This document shows, one piece after another, positions 28,216 to 37,493 of a stretch of DNA of 64,000 nucleotides. The notes beneath the pieces were generated by a model. That model had not been told where the DNA came from and ran no database searches. It saw nothing but the letters and a program-made list of their open reading frames with translations. The position numbers were made by a program, and so were the translations under genes. Positions within the stretch are counted from its first letter, which is position 1, and each line of letters starts with the position of its first letter. Location of the stretch: contig NZ_FRBU01000014.1 of assembly GCF_900142695.1 (NCBI RefSeq), forward strand, positions 1-64,000, written 5' to 3'. This DNA comes from Flavobacterium xanthum (lineage in GTDB: Bacteria > Bacteroidota > Bacteroidia > Flavobacteriales > Flavobacteriaceae).

Positions 28216-30153
28216 TTAATAATCAAAACGTTTAAAAGCCTCGATAGCCTCATATTCAGCTAAGCCTAAATCATCATACAATTTTGCTGTATGCTTATTG
28301 CGTTCTTCGGCGCGCACCCAAAATTCTCTAGAATCATTGCCTTGAAACATCACCCGATCTTTTTGGGATTGATGGTACAAAATAGCGTGTCTTTTCAGCA
28401 TAACTTCCTCAGGACTTAGCGGAACAGCCATATCTATTTCATGAATTTCCCACTCATGCCAAGCGCCCCGATACAGCCATAACCAACAATCGTTCATAAA
28501 AGGTTGAACTTTCAAAGCGGCCATTGCAGCAAAAATTGCGTTAAGGCAAACTTCATGTGTTCCGTGCGGATCGGCAAGGTCACCCGCAGCAAAAACCTGA
28601 TGCGGTTTTATTTTTTCGATAATTGCTTTCACAATTGCGATATCCTCAATACTTATTGGATTCTTTTTTATTAGTCCTGTCTCGTAAAAAGGCATATCTA
28701 GAAAATGAATATTCGACTCTTTCAAGCCTATGTATCGCACTGCAGCATGGGATTCACGCCGTCTTATAAGTCCTTTTAGTCTGCGAACTTCTAAACAATC
28801 CATTTGGTTTTCTGACTTGTTATTCAAGAAATCAATTACGGATTCAAAATTAATTTTAGACTCATCACTACCCACAAAGTCTTTGCCTACTTCCGCATAT
28901 TTTAAAGCCTCTTCGTCAGTAACTGCTATGTTTCCTGAAGTTTGATATACTACATGAATATCATGTCCTTGCTTTATGAGTTTTGAAAAAGTACCTCCCA
29001 TGGAAATCACATCATCATCAGGATGCGGACTGAATAGAATGATTCGCTTTATAGCTGGATTTGCTCTCTCGGGTCTTTTTGAATCGTCTTTATTAGGCTT
29101 TCCTCCAGGCCATCCGGTTATGGTATGTTGCAAAACGTTGAACATAGTAATATTTAAATCGTATGCGGATCCTTCTAAAGCAAGCAAATCAGACATGCCG
29201 TTATTGTTGTAGTCTCTATCAGTCAGTTTTAATATGGATCGATTGGTTTTTAAACACAACCAAACAATCGCTTTACATTTAAGTTCTACGGTCCAATTGC
29301 AGTCTTGAACGAGCCACGGCGTTTTAAAACGGGTTAGCTCTGAAGCCGCTGATTGATCCAAAACAAAAGTAGTATTAGTATGGTTTTGTAAAAAAGTCGC
29401 TGGAATTTCTGAGCTTATCTCGCCTTGCGTTGTTCTATTAATAATATCGGCTTTATTTTGGCCCCAAGCCATCAAAACAATTCTTTTAGATTTAAGAATA
29501 GTTGAAACACCCATGGTAATGGCTCTTTTTGGGACGTTTTCGATTCCATTAAAATCAGATGAAGCATCCACTTTTGTTATATGATCTAAAGTTATTATTC
29601 GGGTACCCGAATTTATATGAGAACCAGGTTCGTTAAAGCCCACATGACCCGTGCGACCAATTCCTAACAACTGAAAATCAAGTCCACCAGCATTTTTTAT
29701 TTCATTTTCATAGGCGATACAATAGTCTTTCAGTGCATCGATTGGCACTATACCGTCTGGAATATTAATATTTTCAGGTTTAATATCGATATGAATGAAC
29801 AAATGCTCGTGCATAAAATAATGATAACTATGATGATTCTCCTTCTTCAAAGCATAGTATTCATCCAAATTAAAAGTAACGACATTGCTAAAACTAAGGT
29901 TCTCTTCGCGATGCATACGAACCAATTCTTCATAAACCTTAATGGGAGATGAACCTGTAGCCAAGCCAAGCACACAAATTTTATTTTGAGACCGTTTAGA
30001 AGCAATCAATTGAGCGATTTCCTGCGCAACTAGTATTGATGCTTCTGAAGCAGTATTGAAAATTTCAATATGAATTTTTTCAAATCGTGTTTCTTCAAAT
30101 TTTCCGGCACTTTCATAACTAATATCTCTTTTTATTTCTGGAGCAATTTTCAT
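28216..30153 (-). CDS. nagB: Glucosamine-6-phosphate deaminase fused to a PIG-L deacetylase-like domain
   Basis: Of 645 residues, the first ~290 are NagB: LGLATGSSPIKVYEEL, FNLDEYYAL with the catalytic Asp, and GIGRTGHVGFNEPGS. From about residue 370 to 600 is a PIG-L/LmbE domain with zinc-site motif FSPHPDDDVISMGGTF and the later DPHGTHEVC. NagB converts GlcN-6-P to fructose-6-P and ammonia. PIG-L enzymes remove acetyl groups from GlcNAc-containing molecules, so the second domain might supply the deacetylation step; this is inference. No separate nagA is in the window. The fused form, as I recall, recurs in Bacteroidota. Confidence 0.9.
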   Translation of the reverse strand: MKIAPEIKRDISYESAGKFEETRFEKIHIEIFNTASEASILVAQEIAQLIASKRSQNKICVLGLATGSSPIKVYEELVRMHREENLSFSNVVTFNLDEYYALKKENHHSYHYFMHEHLFIHIDIKPENINIPDGIVPIDALKDYCIAYENEIKNAGGLDFQLLGIGRTGHVGFNEPGSHINSGTRIITLDHITKVDASSDFNGIENVPKRAITMGVSTILKSKRIVLMAWGQNKADIINRTTQGEISSEIPATFLQNHTNTTFVLDQSAASELTRFKTPWLVQDCNWTVELKCKAIVWLCLKTNRSILKLTDRDYNNNGMSDLLALEGSAYDLNITMFNVLQHTITGWPGGKPNKDDSKRPERANPAIKRIILFSPHPDDDVISMGGTFSKLIKQGHDIHVVYQTSGNIAVTDEEALKYAEVGKDFVGSDESKINFESVIDFLNNKSENQMDCLEVRRLKGLIRRRESHAAVRYIGLKESNIHFLDMPFYETGLIKKNPISIEDIAIVKAIIEKIKPHQVFAAGDLADPHGTHEVCLNAIFAAMAALKVQPFMNDCWLWLYRGAWHEWEIHEIDMAVPLSPEEVMLKRHAILYHQSQKDRVMFQGNDSREFWVRAEERNKHTAKLYDDLGLAEYEAIEAFKRFDY

Positions 30154-30506
30154 ATCCTGTTTTTAAAACTGATTTATAAAGATAGCTTATTTTAAAATAG
30201 CTAGTAAAAATCAATCCAAAACAAATGAATAACCAACTTGTCGGCCTAAAATTTTATTAAATAACAAAAATAAGACTCTTTTTTCACCAATTAAAAATAG
30301 ATCGAACCTCTTATCCAAATCCTCTCTGTTTCAGAATGAGCAAAAAGTTTGAAAAAAAAGCAGGTATTTTAAACAAAAATTGGTTATTCAATAATTCTAA
30401 CAATATTTAGTCTAAATTATTTTTTTTTAATTTACTTAACAAATATATTTACGGTCTTACAGCGATAAAAAGTATTTTTTCAATAATCATTAACCACTTT
30501 ATACTT
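30154..30506. other. Divergent control region of the GlcNAc locus
   Basis: 353 bp between nagB (minus) and the sugar transporter (plus). It is AT-rich with long A and T runs. A TATATTTA box near 30445 resembles a -7 element for the plus strand. I did not find a clear operator palindrome. Confidence 0.4.
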
Positions 30507-32168
30507 ATGAATTCAGAACAAACAAAGTCCAATAATTCCGCGCTTTATACGCTTATAACCGTATTTTTCTTTTGGGGTTTTATTGGAGCTTCAAACGGAA
30601 TATTTATTCCATTTTGCAAAGCTAAATTTGGATTAGATCAATTTCAAAGTCAACTGATTGATTTTGCTTTTTATGGCGCTTATTACATTGGTGCTTTATT
30701 GCTTTTTATTTTTAGTAGTATTGCTAAAAAAGACATTCTAAACGGTTGGGGATTCAAAAAAGGAATTATTTATGGCTTGTTGGTCAGCACATTTGGGGCT
30801 GTACTTATGATAATTGCAGTTACACAAGGAAGTTATTTGTTCATACTTGGCGCTTTATTTATTGTTGCACTTGGTTTTTCATTACAACAAACATCGGCAC
30901 AACCTTTTGCAGCATCTCTGGGTGAGCCACATTCTGCTTCAAGCCGACTAAATCTTGCTGGAGGTATCAACTCGTTAGGAACCACAATAGGCCCGATCGT
31001 AGTTTCTATTGCTCTATTTGGTGTTATTGCAGGTGTAAATATTGAAGAATATGCTCAAAAACCAGATTCATTGGATTCCATGAGAATTCTTTATGTTTTT
31101 GTAGGAGGACTATTTTTATTGGCAGCTGCCTTATTTCAATTTTCTAAAAAATTGCCATCTGGAAAAAGTGATCCTACTTTTGAAACGGCGAATAAAGCAA
31201 TGAAAACCTTAATTGCCATCACTGTAATATTGGTTGCCATTTTTGCTTACATCTTTTCTCGTTATGAAGAGCCTGAATTTATCACTCGTTTTATAGAGAA
31301 CAAAGAAAAAGATTACTTAGGATTAGCGTTAACGGTTTCAACACTTTTAGTAGTAGTAATTGGTTTATTGTTTGCCAATACAACCGCTCAAAAAAATCCT
31401 GAAGGATGGGGAGCTATGAAATACCCCCAATTAGTATTGGGAATGCTAGCCCTTTTTGCTTACGTTGGTGTCGAAGTTACGATAGGGAGTAATCTAGGTG
31501 AATTGCTAGTTACTGCTGATTTTGGTTCAATTTCAGGTCCAGCTTTAGCACCCTACATGTCTATGTATTGGGGAAGTTTAATGATTGGGCGTTGGGCAGG
31601 AGCCATTACGGTTTTTAACCCATCATCACAATTAAAGAAAATTTTACTTATCGTAGTTCCTTATGTTGCATTTGGAGTAGTTTTAGCGGCAAACGCTATT
31701 TCTGGACAAGATGTAACCCCTTTATACGCGTATGCTTTTGTAATTTTGTTCCAAATCGCTGGTTTCTTTTTAGGAAAAGACCAACCGTCAAGAACCTTAA
31801 TGATTTTTGGTATAATGGGAATGACAGCCATGCTTATTGGATTATTTACTACCGGAACAATTGCAATTTTTGCTTTTATGAGCGGTGGTTTATTCTTAAG
31901 TATCATGTGGCCGTCTATCTTCTCTTTAGCCATTGCAGGTTTAGGAAAATACACATCACAAGGTTCTGCCTTTTTGGTGATGATGATTTTAGGTGGTGGA
32001 ATTATCCCGCCATTACAAGGAAAATTAGCGGATATCATCGGAATTCATACGTCTTACTTTATTCCTGTTTTATGTTTCGCTTTCATCGCATTCTACGGAT
32101 GGAAAGTAATTGGAATTTTAGAAAAACAAGGAATCGGAAAAGAAATAGAAGTGGGTGGAGCACACTAA
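30507..32168 (+). CDS. Sugar MFS transporter, NagP/FucP-like
   Basis: This 553-residue protein has about 12-14 membrane spans. [29 protein letters not shown] at the start is typical of the fucose/GlcNAc permease (FHS) family, as are the loops [16 protein letters not shown] and [17 protein letters not shown]. It is transcribed divergently from the NagB-PIG-L/GH20 operon, so it most likely imports GlcNAc or its oligomers across the inner membrane. The specific sugar is inferred from context. Confidence 0.85.
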   Translation: MNSEQTKSNNSALYTLITVFFFWGFIGASNGIFIPFCKAKFGLDQFQSQLIDFAFYGAYYIGALLLFIFSSIAKKDILNGWGFKKGIIYGLLVSTFGAVLMIIAVTQGSYLFILGALFIVALGFSLQQTSAQPFAASLGEPHSASSRLNLAGGINSLGTTIGPIVVSIALFGVIAGVNIEEYAQKPDSLDSMRILYVFVGGLFLLAAALFQFSKKLPSGKSDPTFETANKAMKTLIAITVILVAIFAYIFSRYEEPEFITRFIENKEKDYLGLALTVSTLLVVVIGLLFANTTAQKNPEGWGAMKYPQLVLGMLALFAYVGVEVTIGSNLGELLVTADFGSISGPALAPYMSMYWGSLMIGRWAGAITVFNPSSQLKKILLIVVPYVAFGVVLAANAISGQDVTPLYAYAFVILFQIAGFFLGKDQPSRTLMIFGIMGMTAMLIGLFTTGTIAIFAFMSGGLFLSIMWPSIFSLAIAGLGKYTSQGSAFLVMMILGGGIIPPLQGKLADIIGIHTSYFIPVLCFAFIAFYGWKVIGILEKQGIGKEIEVGGAH

Positions 32169-32200
32169 TTTCAACACAAACTAACCAAAACCAAACCAAC

Positions 32201-32236
32201 AAAAAATCCCATTCGCCGCGGCGAATGGGATTTTTT
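32201..32236. terminator. 36-bp perfect palindrome, terminator between sugar MFS and transaldolase
   Basis: All 36 bases form a perfect palindrome, with A6 and T6 ends and a TTCGCCGCGGCGAA centre. It can end transcription on both strands of this convergent pair. Confidence 0.9.
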
Positions 32237-32275
32237 TATTTAACTGAGACTAAAAACTGCTCACTGAAAACTTTT

Positions 32276-32932
32276 TTATTTATTTCCTTTTTCGAAATCA
32301 GCTACAAACTGCGCCAATCCAATATCAGTCAAAGGGTGTTTCAACAATCCGTAAATAGCTGAAAGTGGTCCAGTCATCACATCAGCACCAATTTTTGCAC
32401 AGTTTACAATATGCATGGTGTGACGTACTGAAGCCGCAAGAATTTGAGTTTCATAACCGTAATTATCATAAATTAATCTGATTTCTTCAATCAAAGCCAA
32501 ACCATCTGTAGATACATCATCCAAACGACCGATGAACGGAGAAACGTAAGTAGCTCCCGCTTTTGCAGCTAATAAAGCCTGTCCAGCAGAGAATACTAAC
32601 GTTACATTCGTTTTAATTCCTTTGTCCGAAAAGTATTTAGCCGCCATCACTCCTTCTTTAGTCATAGGCAATTTCACAACGATTTGCTCGTGTAAATCCG
32701 CTAATTCTTCGCCTTCTTTAATCATTCCGTCGTAATCCAAAGCATTAACTTCGGCACTTACATCACCATCAACTAGGTTACAAATGTCAACATAATGCTT
32801 CAAAATGCTGTTTTTACCTGTAATTCCCTCTTTAGCCATCAACGAAGGATTGGTTGTAACGCCATCCAAAACGCCTAATGCCTGTGCTTCCTTAATCTGA
32901 GCTAAATTAGCCGTGTCAATAAAAAATTTCAT
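32276..32932 (-). CDS. Transaldolase / fructose-6-phosphate aldolase (short type)
   Basis: This 218-residue single-domain TIM barrel matches the small transaldolase/FSA family. It starts [16 protein letters not shown], has [14 protein letters not shown] near residues 23-36, and shows the Schiff-base lysine K87 in [11 protein letters not shown] followed by [15 protein letters not shown]. The end [20 protein letters not shown] is also conserved. It would exchange three-carbon units in the non-oxidative pentose phosphate pathway or cleave fructose-6-phosphate. Family members of this size do both, and sequence by eye does not decide. Confidence 0.9.
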   Translation of the reverse strand: MKFFIDTANLAQIKEAQALGVLDGVTTNPSLMAKEGITGKNSILKHYVDICNLVDGDVSAEVNALDYDGMIKEGEELADLHEQIVVKLPMTKEGVMAAKYFSDKGIKTNVTLVFSAGQALLAAKAGATYVSPFIGRLDDVSTDGLALIEEIRLIYDNYGYETQILAASVRHTMHIVNCAKIGADVMTGPLSAIYGLLKHPLTDIGLAQFVADFEKGNK

Positions 32933-32970
32933 AGTATTTATATATTTAATTGTGTGTGTTTTTTATTTGT

Positions 32971-33044
32971 GCGTGACCACAAGGGTCAGGCTTTTCGCTG
33001 TATCCTCGCTAAAAAGCGAGGGATGCCGCTACAATCCTTCACGC
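32971..33044. repeat. REP-like palindromic intergenic element
   Basis: This 74-bp GC-richer block sits between the SDR and transaldolase genes. It is bounded by GCGTGA (32971-32976) and its inverse TCACGC (33039-33044). The centre is a stem CCTCGCT/AGCGAGG (33004-33010 with 33015-33021), and CGCTgtATCC and CGCTacaATCC flank the centre as near-repeats. It resembles intergenic palindromes I recall from other Flavobacterium genomes. There is no T run, so it is not a simple terminator. Confidence 0.55.
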
Positions 33045-33059
33045 AAATACGGTGCAAAA

Positions 33060-33863
33060 TTACAATTTATAATGGTTCATCAGCATTTTTTCATATACTT
33101 TATCAGGCAAAATTCTCTTCAAAACAATGGAGATTTTTTGCATAAAAGCACCCACTTTGTAGTGAATTTTAGGTTCCGGAGTTTGGATAATCTGATAGAC
33201 CGCTTCGGCCATTTCATTTGGATTACTGCCACTATCCACATGTTCATCCATTGTTTTCAACGTATTTCCGTACGGAGTTTCGTAAGCTGAACCTTTTATA
33301 ACCGGAGCATGAAAACGTCCCGCAGCAATATTTGTTGCAAAATCACCTGGCGCTACATTTGTTATATGGATTCCAAGAGATTTAACTTCCATTCGCAAGG
33401 CTTCAGTTATGAGTTCAAGTGCGCCTTTTGAAGCGGAATAAATACTTCGATAGGGCAAACCCATATAACCTGCAATGGACGTCACGTTAATAATTAATCC
33501 TGATTTTTGAGTACGCATTTGTGGCAATACGGATTTCATTACTTCGATTGGACCAAAAAGATTAGTCTCAAAATTATTTTTAATCTCTTGCATTGGAATT
33601 TCTTCCAATGGCCCTGTTATCCCTACACCCGCATTATTGATCACTACATCTAATCTTCCAGCAGTCGCAATCACTTTGGCAACAGCCGCATGAATCGAGT
33701 CTGCATCCCTAACATCCAAAGCCACTAAAGGAAAAACCGAATTCAAGATTCGCTCCGGATTCCTGCTGGTTCCATACACAACAAAACCTTTATGATGTAA
33801 AAACTCCCCAATAGATTTCCCTATTCCCGAAGAACCTCCTGTAATTAGAACTACTTTATTCAT
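33060..33863 (-). CDS. Short-chain dehydrogenase/reductase (SDR)
   Basis: This 267-residue classical SDR has the cofactor motif TGGSSGIGKSIG at residues 8-19, INNAGVG near 85-91, the catalytic serine region INVTSIAGYMG, and active-site YSASKGAL with the Tyr and Lys. It reduces or oxidises an unknown small carbonyl or alcohol with NAD(P). Its TATTTTTG promoter box (33893-33900, minus strand) lies against the terminator of the SRP RNA gene just upstream. Confidence 0.88.
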   Translation of the reverse strand: MNKVVLITGGSSGIGKSIGEFLHHKGFVVYGTSRNPERILNSVFPLVALDVRDADSIHAAVAKVIATAGRLDVVINNAGVGITGPLEEIPMQEIKNNFETNLFGPIEVMKSVLPQMRTQKSGLIINVTSIAGYMGLPYRSIYSASKGALELITEALRMEVKSLGIHITNVAPGDFATNIAAGRFHAPVIKGSAYETPYGNTLKTMDEHVDSGSNPNEMAEAVYQIIQTPEPKIHYKVGAFMQKISIVLKRILPDKVYEKMLMNHYKL

Positions 33864-33892
33864 GTTTCTTGCTGTTTGTGATACGAAAGGTC

Positions 33893-33900
33893 CAAAAATA
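33893..33900 (-). promoter_or_regulatory. TATTTTTG -7 element of the SDR gene
   Basis: On the minus strand this TAnnTTTG box is 30 bp before the SDR ATG and is built from the T run of the SRP RNA terminator. Confidence 0.45.
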
Positions 33901-33922
33901 AAAAAATCCTCCCGAAGGAAGA
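33901..33922 (-). terminator. SRP RNA terminator with a TTCG tetraloop
   Basis: On the minus strand TCTTCC and GGAGGA pair around TTCG and are followed by a T run. The stem lies 30 bp after the RNA's 3' end. Confidence 0.75.
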
Positions 33923-33951
33923 CTACTTATTATTTTGAATTTAAAAAAAAT

Positions 33952-34044
33952 GGCAAGCGACCTACATCGCATCGCTCAACCGCTTACCCTTGCTATGTTC
34001 CCATCCTGGGGGAGTCTGCAGGAGCTGATCGTGTAGGACTTGCC
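33952..34044 (-). ncRNA. ffs: Signal recognition particle RNA (small bacterial type)
   Basis: The 93 bases read on the minus strand begin GGCAAGTCCTACACG and end ATGTAGGTCGCTTGCC. These pair to close a long hairpin, as in 4.5S RNA. The apical part CCAGGATGGGAACATAGCAAGGGTAAGC carries the Ffh-binding symmetric and asymmetric loops in the form I recall for Bacteroidota (GGGAAC apex, AGCA and GGTA loop bases). A clean promoter precedes it and a TTCG terminator follows. With Ffh it targets membrane proteins to the translocon. An open frame crossing it on the plus strand is a chance product. Confidence 0.88.
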
Positions 34045-34048
34045 GGTG

Positions 34049-34079
34049 CAAATATACAATCTTTTTATATTTTTGCAAG
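34049..34079 (-). promoter_or_regulatory. Consensus Bacteroidota promoter of the SRP RNA gene
   Basis: On the minus strand, CTTG (34076-34079), a 19-bp spacer and TATATTTG (34049-34056) lie 4 bases before the RNA 5' end. It is one of the two best TTG-N-TAnnTTTG matches in the window. Confidence 0.8.
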
Positions 34080-34132
34080 AGCTTTATTCATTAAAAATAT
34101 CGTTGTATATTGGGGTATTCAAAATCCAAACT

Positions 34133-35206
34133 ATGAGAAATTATAACTTCCTATCTATCATTTTATTAGGAATCACTTTAGCCAATTGTAACCAGATAAA
34201 AAAAGGCGAAAATACTTCATTCACCTTTGATAATTCAAAATTTAAGGAACAATACAAGCCACAAGAAGCGCTTTCTTTGGAAATTTTGAACCTAAAAGAA
34301 CAAACAGTAGACAGCATTATTTATTTTGTAAATGATAAAAAAATAGCTTCTAAAAAGGGCTTGGACAAAGTAACTTTTGAATTAAAAGACCAAAAACTAG
34401 GTTATCAAAACCTAAAAGCATTGGTGTATTTTGGAGGACAAAATTCAGAAGCTACCGCTAGAGTAGAATTAGTTTCTGACATCCAACCCAAATTATTAAA
34501 TTATACAATTGTAAATACTTATCCCCACGACATTGAAGCCTACACACAAGGTTTAGAATTTTATCGAGATACCCTTTATGAAGGAACAGGAAACGGCTCA
34601 GGTCCATCTGGAAAAAGAGGGGTCTCTAGCTTACGAAAAACCAATTATAAAACGGGCGAAGTTTATAAAAAAGTAACATTAGCAGATCAATATTTTGGCG
34701 AGGGAATTACAATTCTGAAAAATAAAATATACCAATTGACATGGCAAAATAATGAAGGGTACGTGTACAACGCAGATACTTTCAAAAAAGAAAAGACTTT
34801 TACCTATTTTAAGCCAATGGAAGGTTGGGGATTAACAAACGATGGAGAAAACTTGTATCAATCTGATGGTTCTGAAAAAATTTGGATTATCGATCCAACT
34901 ACTTTTAAAGAAAGAGACTTTATCAATATTTACTCCTTTGAATCAAAAATAAAATCTATAAACGAACTCGAATGGATTGACGGCAAAATTTATGGGAATG
35001 TGTACCAAAAAGATGCGATTGCTGTTATCAATCCAAAAAATGGTGCTGTAGAAGCAATTATCAATCTTGCGGATTTAAAGAAAAAAATAACTCAGTTACC
35101 GGATACGGATGTCCTAAACGGAATTGCCTATAATCCAAAGACAAAAACTATTTTTGTAACAGGAAAGAACTGGGATAAAATGTTTGAAATTAAAGTTTCA
35201 GAGTAA
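34133..35206 (+). CDS. Glutaminyl-peptide cyclotransferase, lipoprotein
   Basis: From ATG 34133 the product is a 357-residue lipoprotein (MRNYNFLSIILLGITLANC). An earlier in-frame start at 34040 lies inside the SRP RNA gene and would hide the signal. The C-terminal ~260 residues are a plant-type glutamine cyclotransferase beta-propeller: YTQGLEFYRDTLYEGTGNGS, YFGEGITILKNKIYQLTWQN, GWGLTNDGENLYQSDGS, LEWIDGKIYGNVY. It cyclises N-terminal Gln to pyroglutamate on exported proteins. It is followed 11 bp later by hutI, so the two may be co-transcribed. Confidence 0.9.
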   Translation: MRNYNFLSIILLGITLANCNQIKKGENTSFTFDNSKFKEQYKPQEALSLEILNLKEQTVDSIIYFVNDKKIASKKGLDKVTFELKDQKLGYQNLKALVYFGGQNSEATARVELVSDIQPKLLNYTIVNTYPHDIEAYTQGLEFYRDTLYEGTGNGSGPSGKRGVSSLRKTNYKTGEVYKKVTLADQYFGEGITILKNKIYQLTWQNNEGYVYNADTFKKEKTFTYFKPMEGWGLTNDGENLYQSDGSEKIWIIDPTTFKERDFINIYSFESKIKSINELEWIDGKIYGNVYQKDAIAVINPKNGAVEAIINLADLKKKITQLPDTDVLNGIAYNPKTKTIFVTGKNWDKMFEIKVSE

Positions 35207-35217
35207 TTTTTCTTCAA

Positions 35218-36456
35218 ATGACTACATTAATTACCAATATCAGAGAATTACTTCAAGTACGAGAAACTTCGATCGCTAAAGTTTCCGGTGCAGAAATGGC
35301 GATTCTGCCCACGATCAAAAATGCCTTTTTAGTAATTAAGGACGACTTAATTGCTGATTTTGGTTCGATGGATCAAGTACCGAAAATTCACCCGGACAAA
35401 ACAATTGATGCCACCGGAAAGATAGTTTTACCATCTTGGTGCGACAGTCATACACATATTGTGTATGCCGGCAACCGAGAGCAGGAATTTGTAGACCGAA
35501 TCAATGGGTTGACGTACGAGGAAATCGCTAATCGTGGCGGTGGAATATTAAATTCCGCTAGAAAACTCAATGAAACTTCAGAAAGCGAACTGTACGACCA
35601 GTCCAAATTTCGACTGGAAGAAGTGATGCGTTTAGGAACCGGAGCAGTAGAAATCAAATCGGGATATGGCTTAACTGTTGAAGGAGAGTTGAAAATGCTG
35701 CGCGTCATTCAACGCTTGGCTCAAAATTATCCTATTACGATAAAAGCAACTTTTCTTGGTGCTCATGCTTTCCCCTCAGAATTTAAAGAAAACCATCAAG
35801 GTTATATCGATCTTATCATCAACGAAATGCTGCCTGCAATAGCCAAAGAAAAGTTAGCGGATTTCATCGATGTTTTTTGTGAAACTGGTTACTTTACTGT
35901 TGCCGAAACGCAAGAAATCATAAAAGCTGGAATTTCATTTGGCTTAAAGCCAAAGATTCATGTCAATCAGTTCAACTCTATTGGCGGAATTCAAGTTGGA
36001 GTGCGAGAGGAAGCACTTTCTGTAGATCATCTAGAAGTAATGACTGTCAATGATATTGAATCTTTAAAAAATACAACTACAATGCCAGTGGCGCTGCCTT
36101 CATGTTCCTATTTTTTGAGTATTCCGTATGCTCCAGCACGAGAAATGATTGCAGCTGGACTTCCTTTAGCGCTAGCAACGGATTATAATCCGGGTTCTAC
36201 TCCATCGGGAAATATGAATTTTGTAGTGGCTACGGCCTGTATAAAAATGAAAATGACGCCTGAAGAAGCCATTAATGCCGCCACAATAAATGGAGCTTAT
36301 GCCATGGGAATTTCTGAAACCCATGGAAGTATCACTATTGGCAAAAAAGCAAATCTAATTATCACGAAACCCATTCCCTCCTATTATCAACTGCCTTATG
36401 CTTTTGGCAGTAATTTAATTGACACCGTATTCATAGAAGGAAAAATAGTTGCATAA
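35218..36456 (+). CDS. hutI: Imidazolonepropionase
   Basis: This 412-residue amidohydrolase carries the metal-site SHTHIVYAGNREQEF near residues 77-91, RGGGILNSARKLNETS, AVEIKSGYGLT, HVNQFNSIGG and ATDYNPGSTPSGN, all typical of HutI. It opens the imidazolone ring in histidine breakdown to give formiminoglutamate. A likely next-step enzyme (hutG) lies 1 kb downstream on the same strand, separated by an opposing gene. hutH and hutU are not in the window. Confidence 0.95.
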   Translation: MTTLITNIRELLQVRETSIAKVSGAEMAILPTIKNAFLVIKDDLIADFGSMDQVPKIHPDKTIDATGKIVLPSWCDSHTHIVYAGNREQEFVDRINGLTYEEIANRGGGILNSARKLNETSESELYDQSKFRLEEVMRLGTGAVEIKSGYGLTVEGELKMLRVIQRLAQNYPITIKATFLGAHAFPSEFKENHQGYIDLIINEMLPAIAKEKLADFIDVFCETGYFTVAETQEIIKAGISFGLKPKIHVNQFNSIGGIQVGVREEALSVDHLEVMTVNDIESLKNTTTMPVALPSCSYFLSIPYAPAREMIAAGLPLALATDYNPGSTPSGNMNFVVATACIKMKMTPEEAINAATINGAYAMGISETHGSITIGKKANLIITKPIPSYYQLPYAFGSNLIDTVFIEGKIVA

Positions 36457-36484
36457 AAAAAGAGGAACATTACGTTCCTCTTTT
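36457..36484. terminator. Bidirectional terminator between hutI and the coiled-coil gene
   Basis: AGAGGAAC (36461-36468) and GTTCCTCT (36474-36481) form an 8-bp stem with a 5-nt loop, with A and T runs on the two sides. Confidence 0.85.
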
Positions 36485-36504
36485 AAATAATTTTCTATAA
36501 ATGA

Positions 36505-37389
36505 TTATCTTAAGATAAAACTTGTTTTAGAAACTAATACATCTCTATCAAAAATATTGATAAAATACGTTCCTTTAGCAAAATCTTTTCCTCTTAAATC
36601 TTCAGAAACTTGAATTGTTTTATTTTCATATTTCACATTAGTTAAAAAACTATAGGTTAATGTGTTTTCTCCAAAGTTCTCTGTTTTCTTGTCCCCTAAA
36701 ACATTGTTTTTACTATCAATTACTTGAACGTAATATGTTTTTTCACCAGATTTAGCAATAGCATTTTCAGCAATTGTAAAATTAACTCTCAAAACATCAG
36801 CTCTACTTGCTTTGTCCGTTTCAATTTGTTTACCAGAACTACGTAATTTAAAAGCCGATCCTCTTGTGTTCAAAACTGTTAGTTTCGAACCTATTTCTAC
36901 CGCTTTAGCTAATTCTTCGTTTTGCCCAACCAACGCTTCATTGTATTTTTTAGACTCTCCTAGTACAACAACAGTACTATCACGTTGCACTGTAAGTGTC
37001 GTGTTAGCCTTTTTTAGGTTGTCGTTCTCCGCCATTAGAACTTTCATATTCCCTTGCAAAGCATTGAATTGACTTCTATATTTTGACAAAGAAGCCACAT
37101 CCCCTTTTGATTTACTTAGGTCTGACATTAAGTTAACCACTTTATCTCTTTCTAAAATTAACTCATCAGACATTGAAGTGTTTTCTGAAATAGCAGCATC
37201 GTAAGTCGATTTTAGTTCCTGTAGATCTTTCATTACCGTTTCTTTTTCGGTCAATGTAGCTTTCAATTCTGTTTTAACTGTATCTGCATCAGAGGTCATT
37301 TTGAATATGTAGATTAAACTACCTACTAATAAAATAGCCAATACTGCTACTACCGCTTTAAGACTTGAACTGCTTTTTTGATTTTCCAT
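36505..37389 (-). CDS. Membrane-anchored coiled-coil protein of unknown function
   Basis: This 294-residue protein has one N-terminal membrane span (about 10-30, AVVAVLAILLVGSLIYIF). A long coiled coil of roughly residues 35-175 is rich in Lys/Glu/Ser. A C-terminal beta domain (about 185-294) includes TYYVQVIDSKNNVLGDKK and GTYFINIFDRDVLVSKTSFI. I do not recognise a named family, although similar proteins are common in Flavobacteriaceae. The outside domain looks like a beta-sandwich. It converges with hutI over a shared terminator. Confidence 0.75.
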   Translation of the reverse strand: MENQKSSSSLKAVVAVLAILLVGSLIYIFKMTSDADTVKTELKATLTEKETVMKDLQELKSTYDAAISENTSMSDELILERDKVVNLMSDLSKSKGDVASLSKYRSQFNALQGNMKVLMAENDNLKKANTTLTVQRDSTVVVLGESKKYNEALVGQNEELAKAVEIGSKLTVLNTRGSAFKLRSSGKQIETDKASRADVLRVNFTIAENAIAKSGEKTYYVQVIDSKNNVLGDKKTENFGENTLTYSFLTNVKYENKTIQVSEDLRGKDFAKGTYFINIFDRDVLVSKTSFILR

Positions 37390-37493
37390 CTCGCTTTAAT
37401 TTTTTAATTTATTTACAAATTTAACATTATATAACCACCTGATAACGTAAGTTAACACAATTATATTATTTTTGAATAAAAATTATTTTTTTA

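Noticed and set aside
33862..34146. Plus-strand open frame of 94 codons
   Set aside because: It crosses the SRP RNA gene, its promoter and terminator, and has no protein family features.
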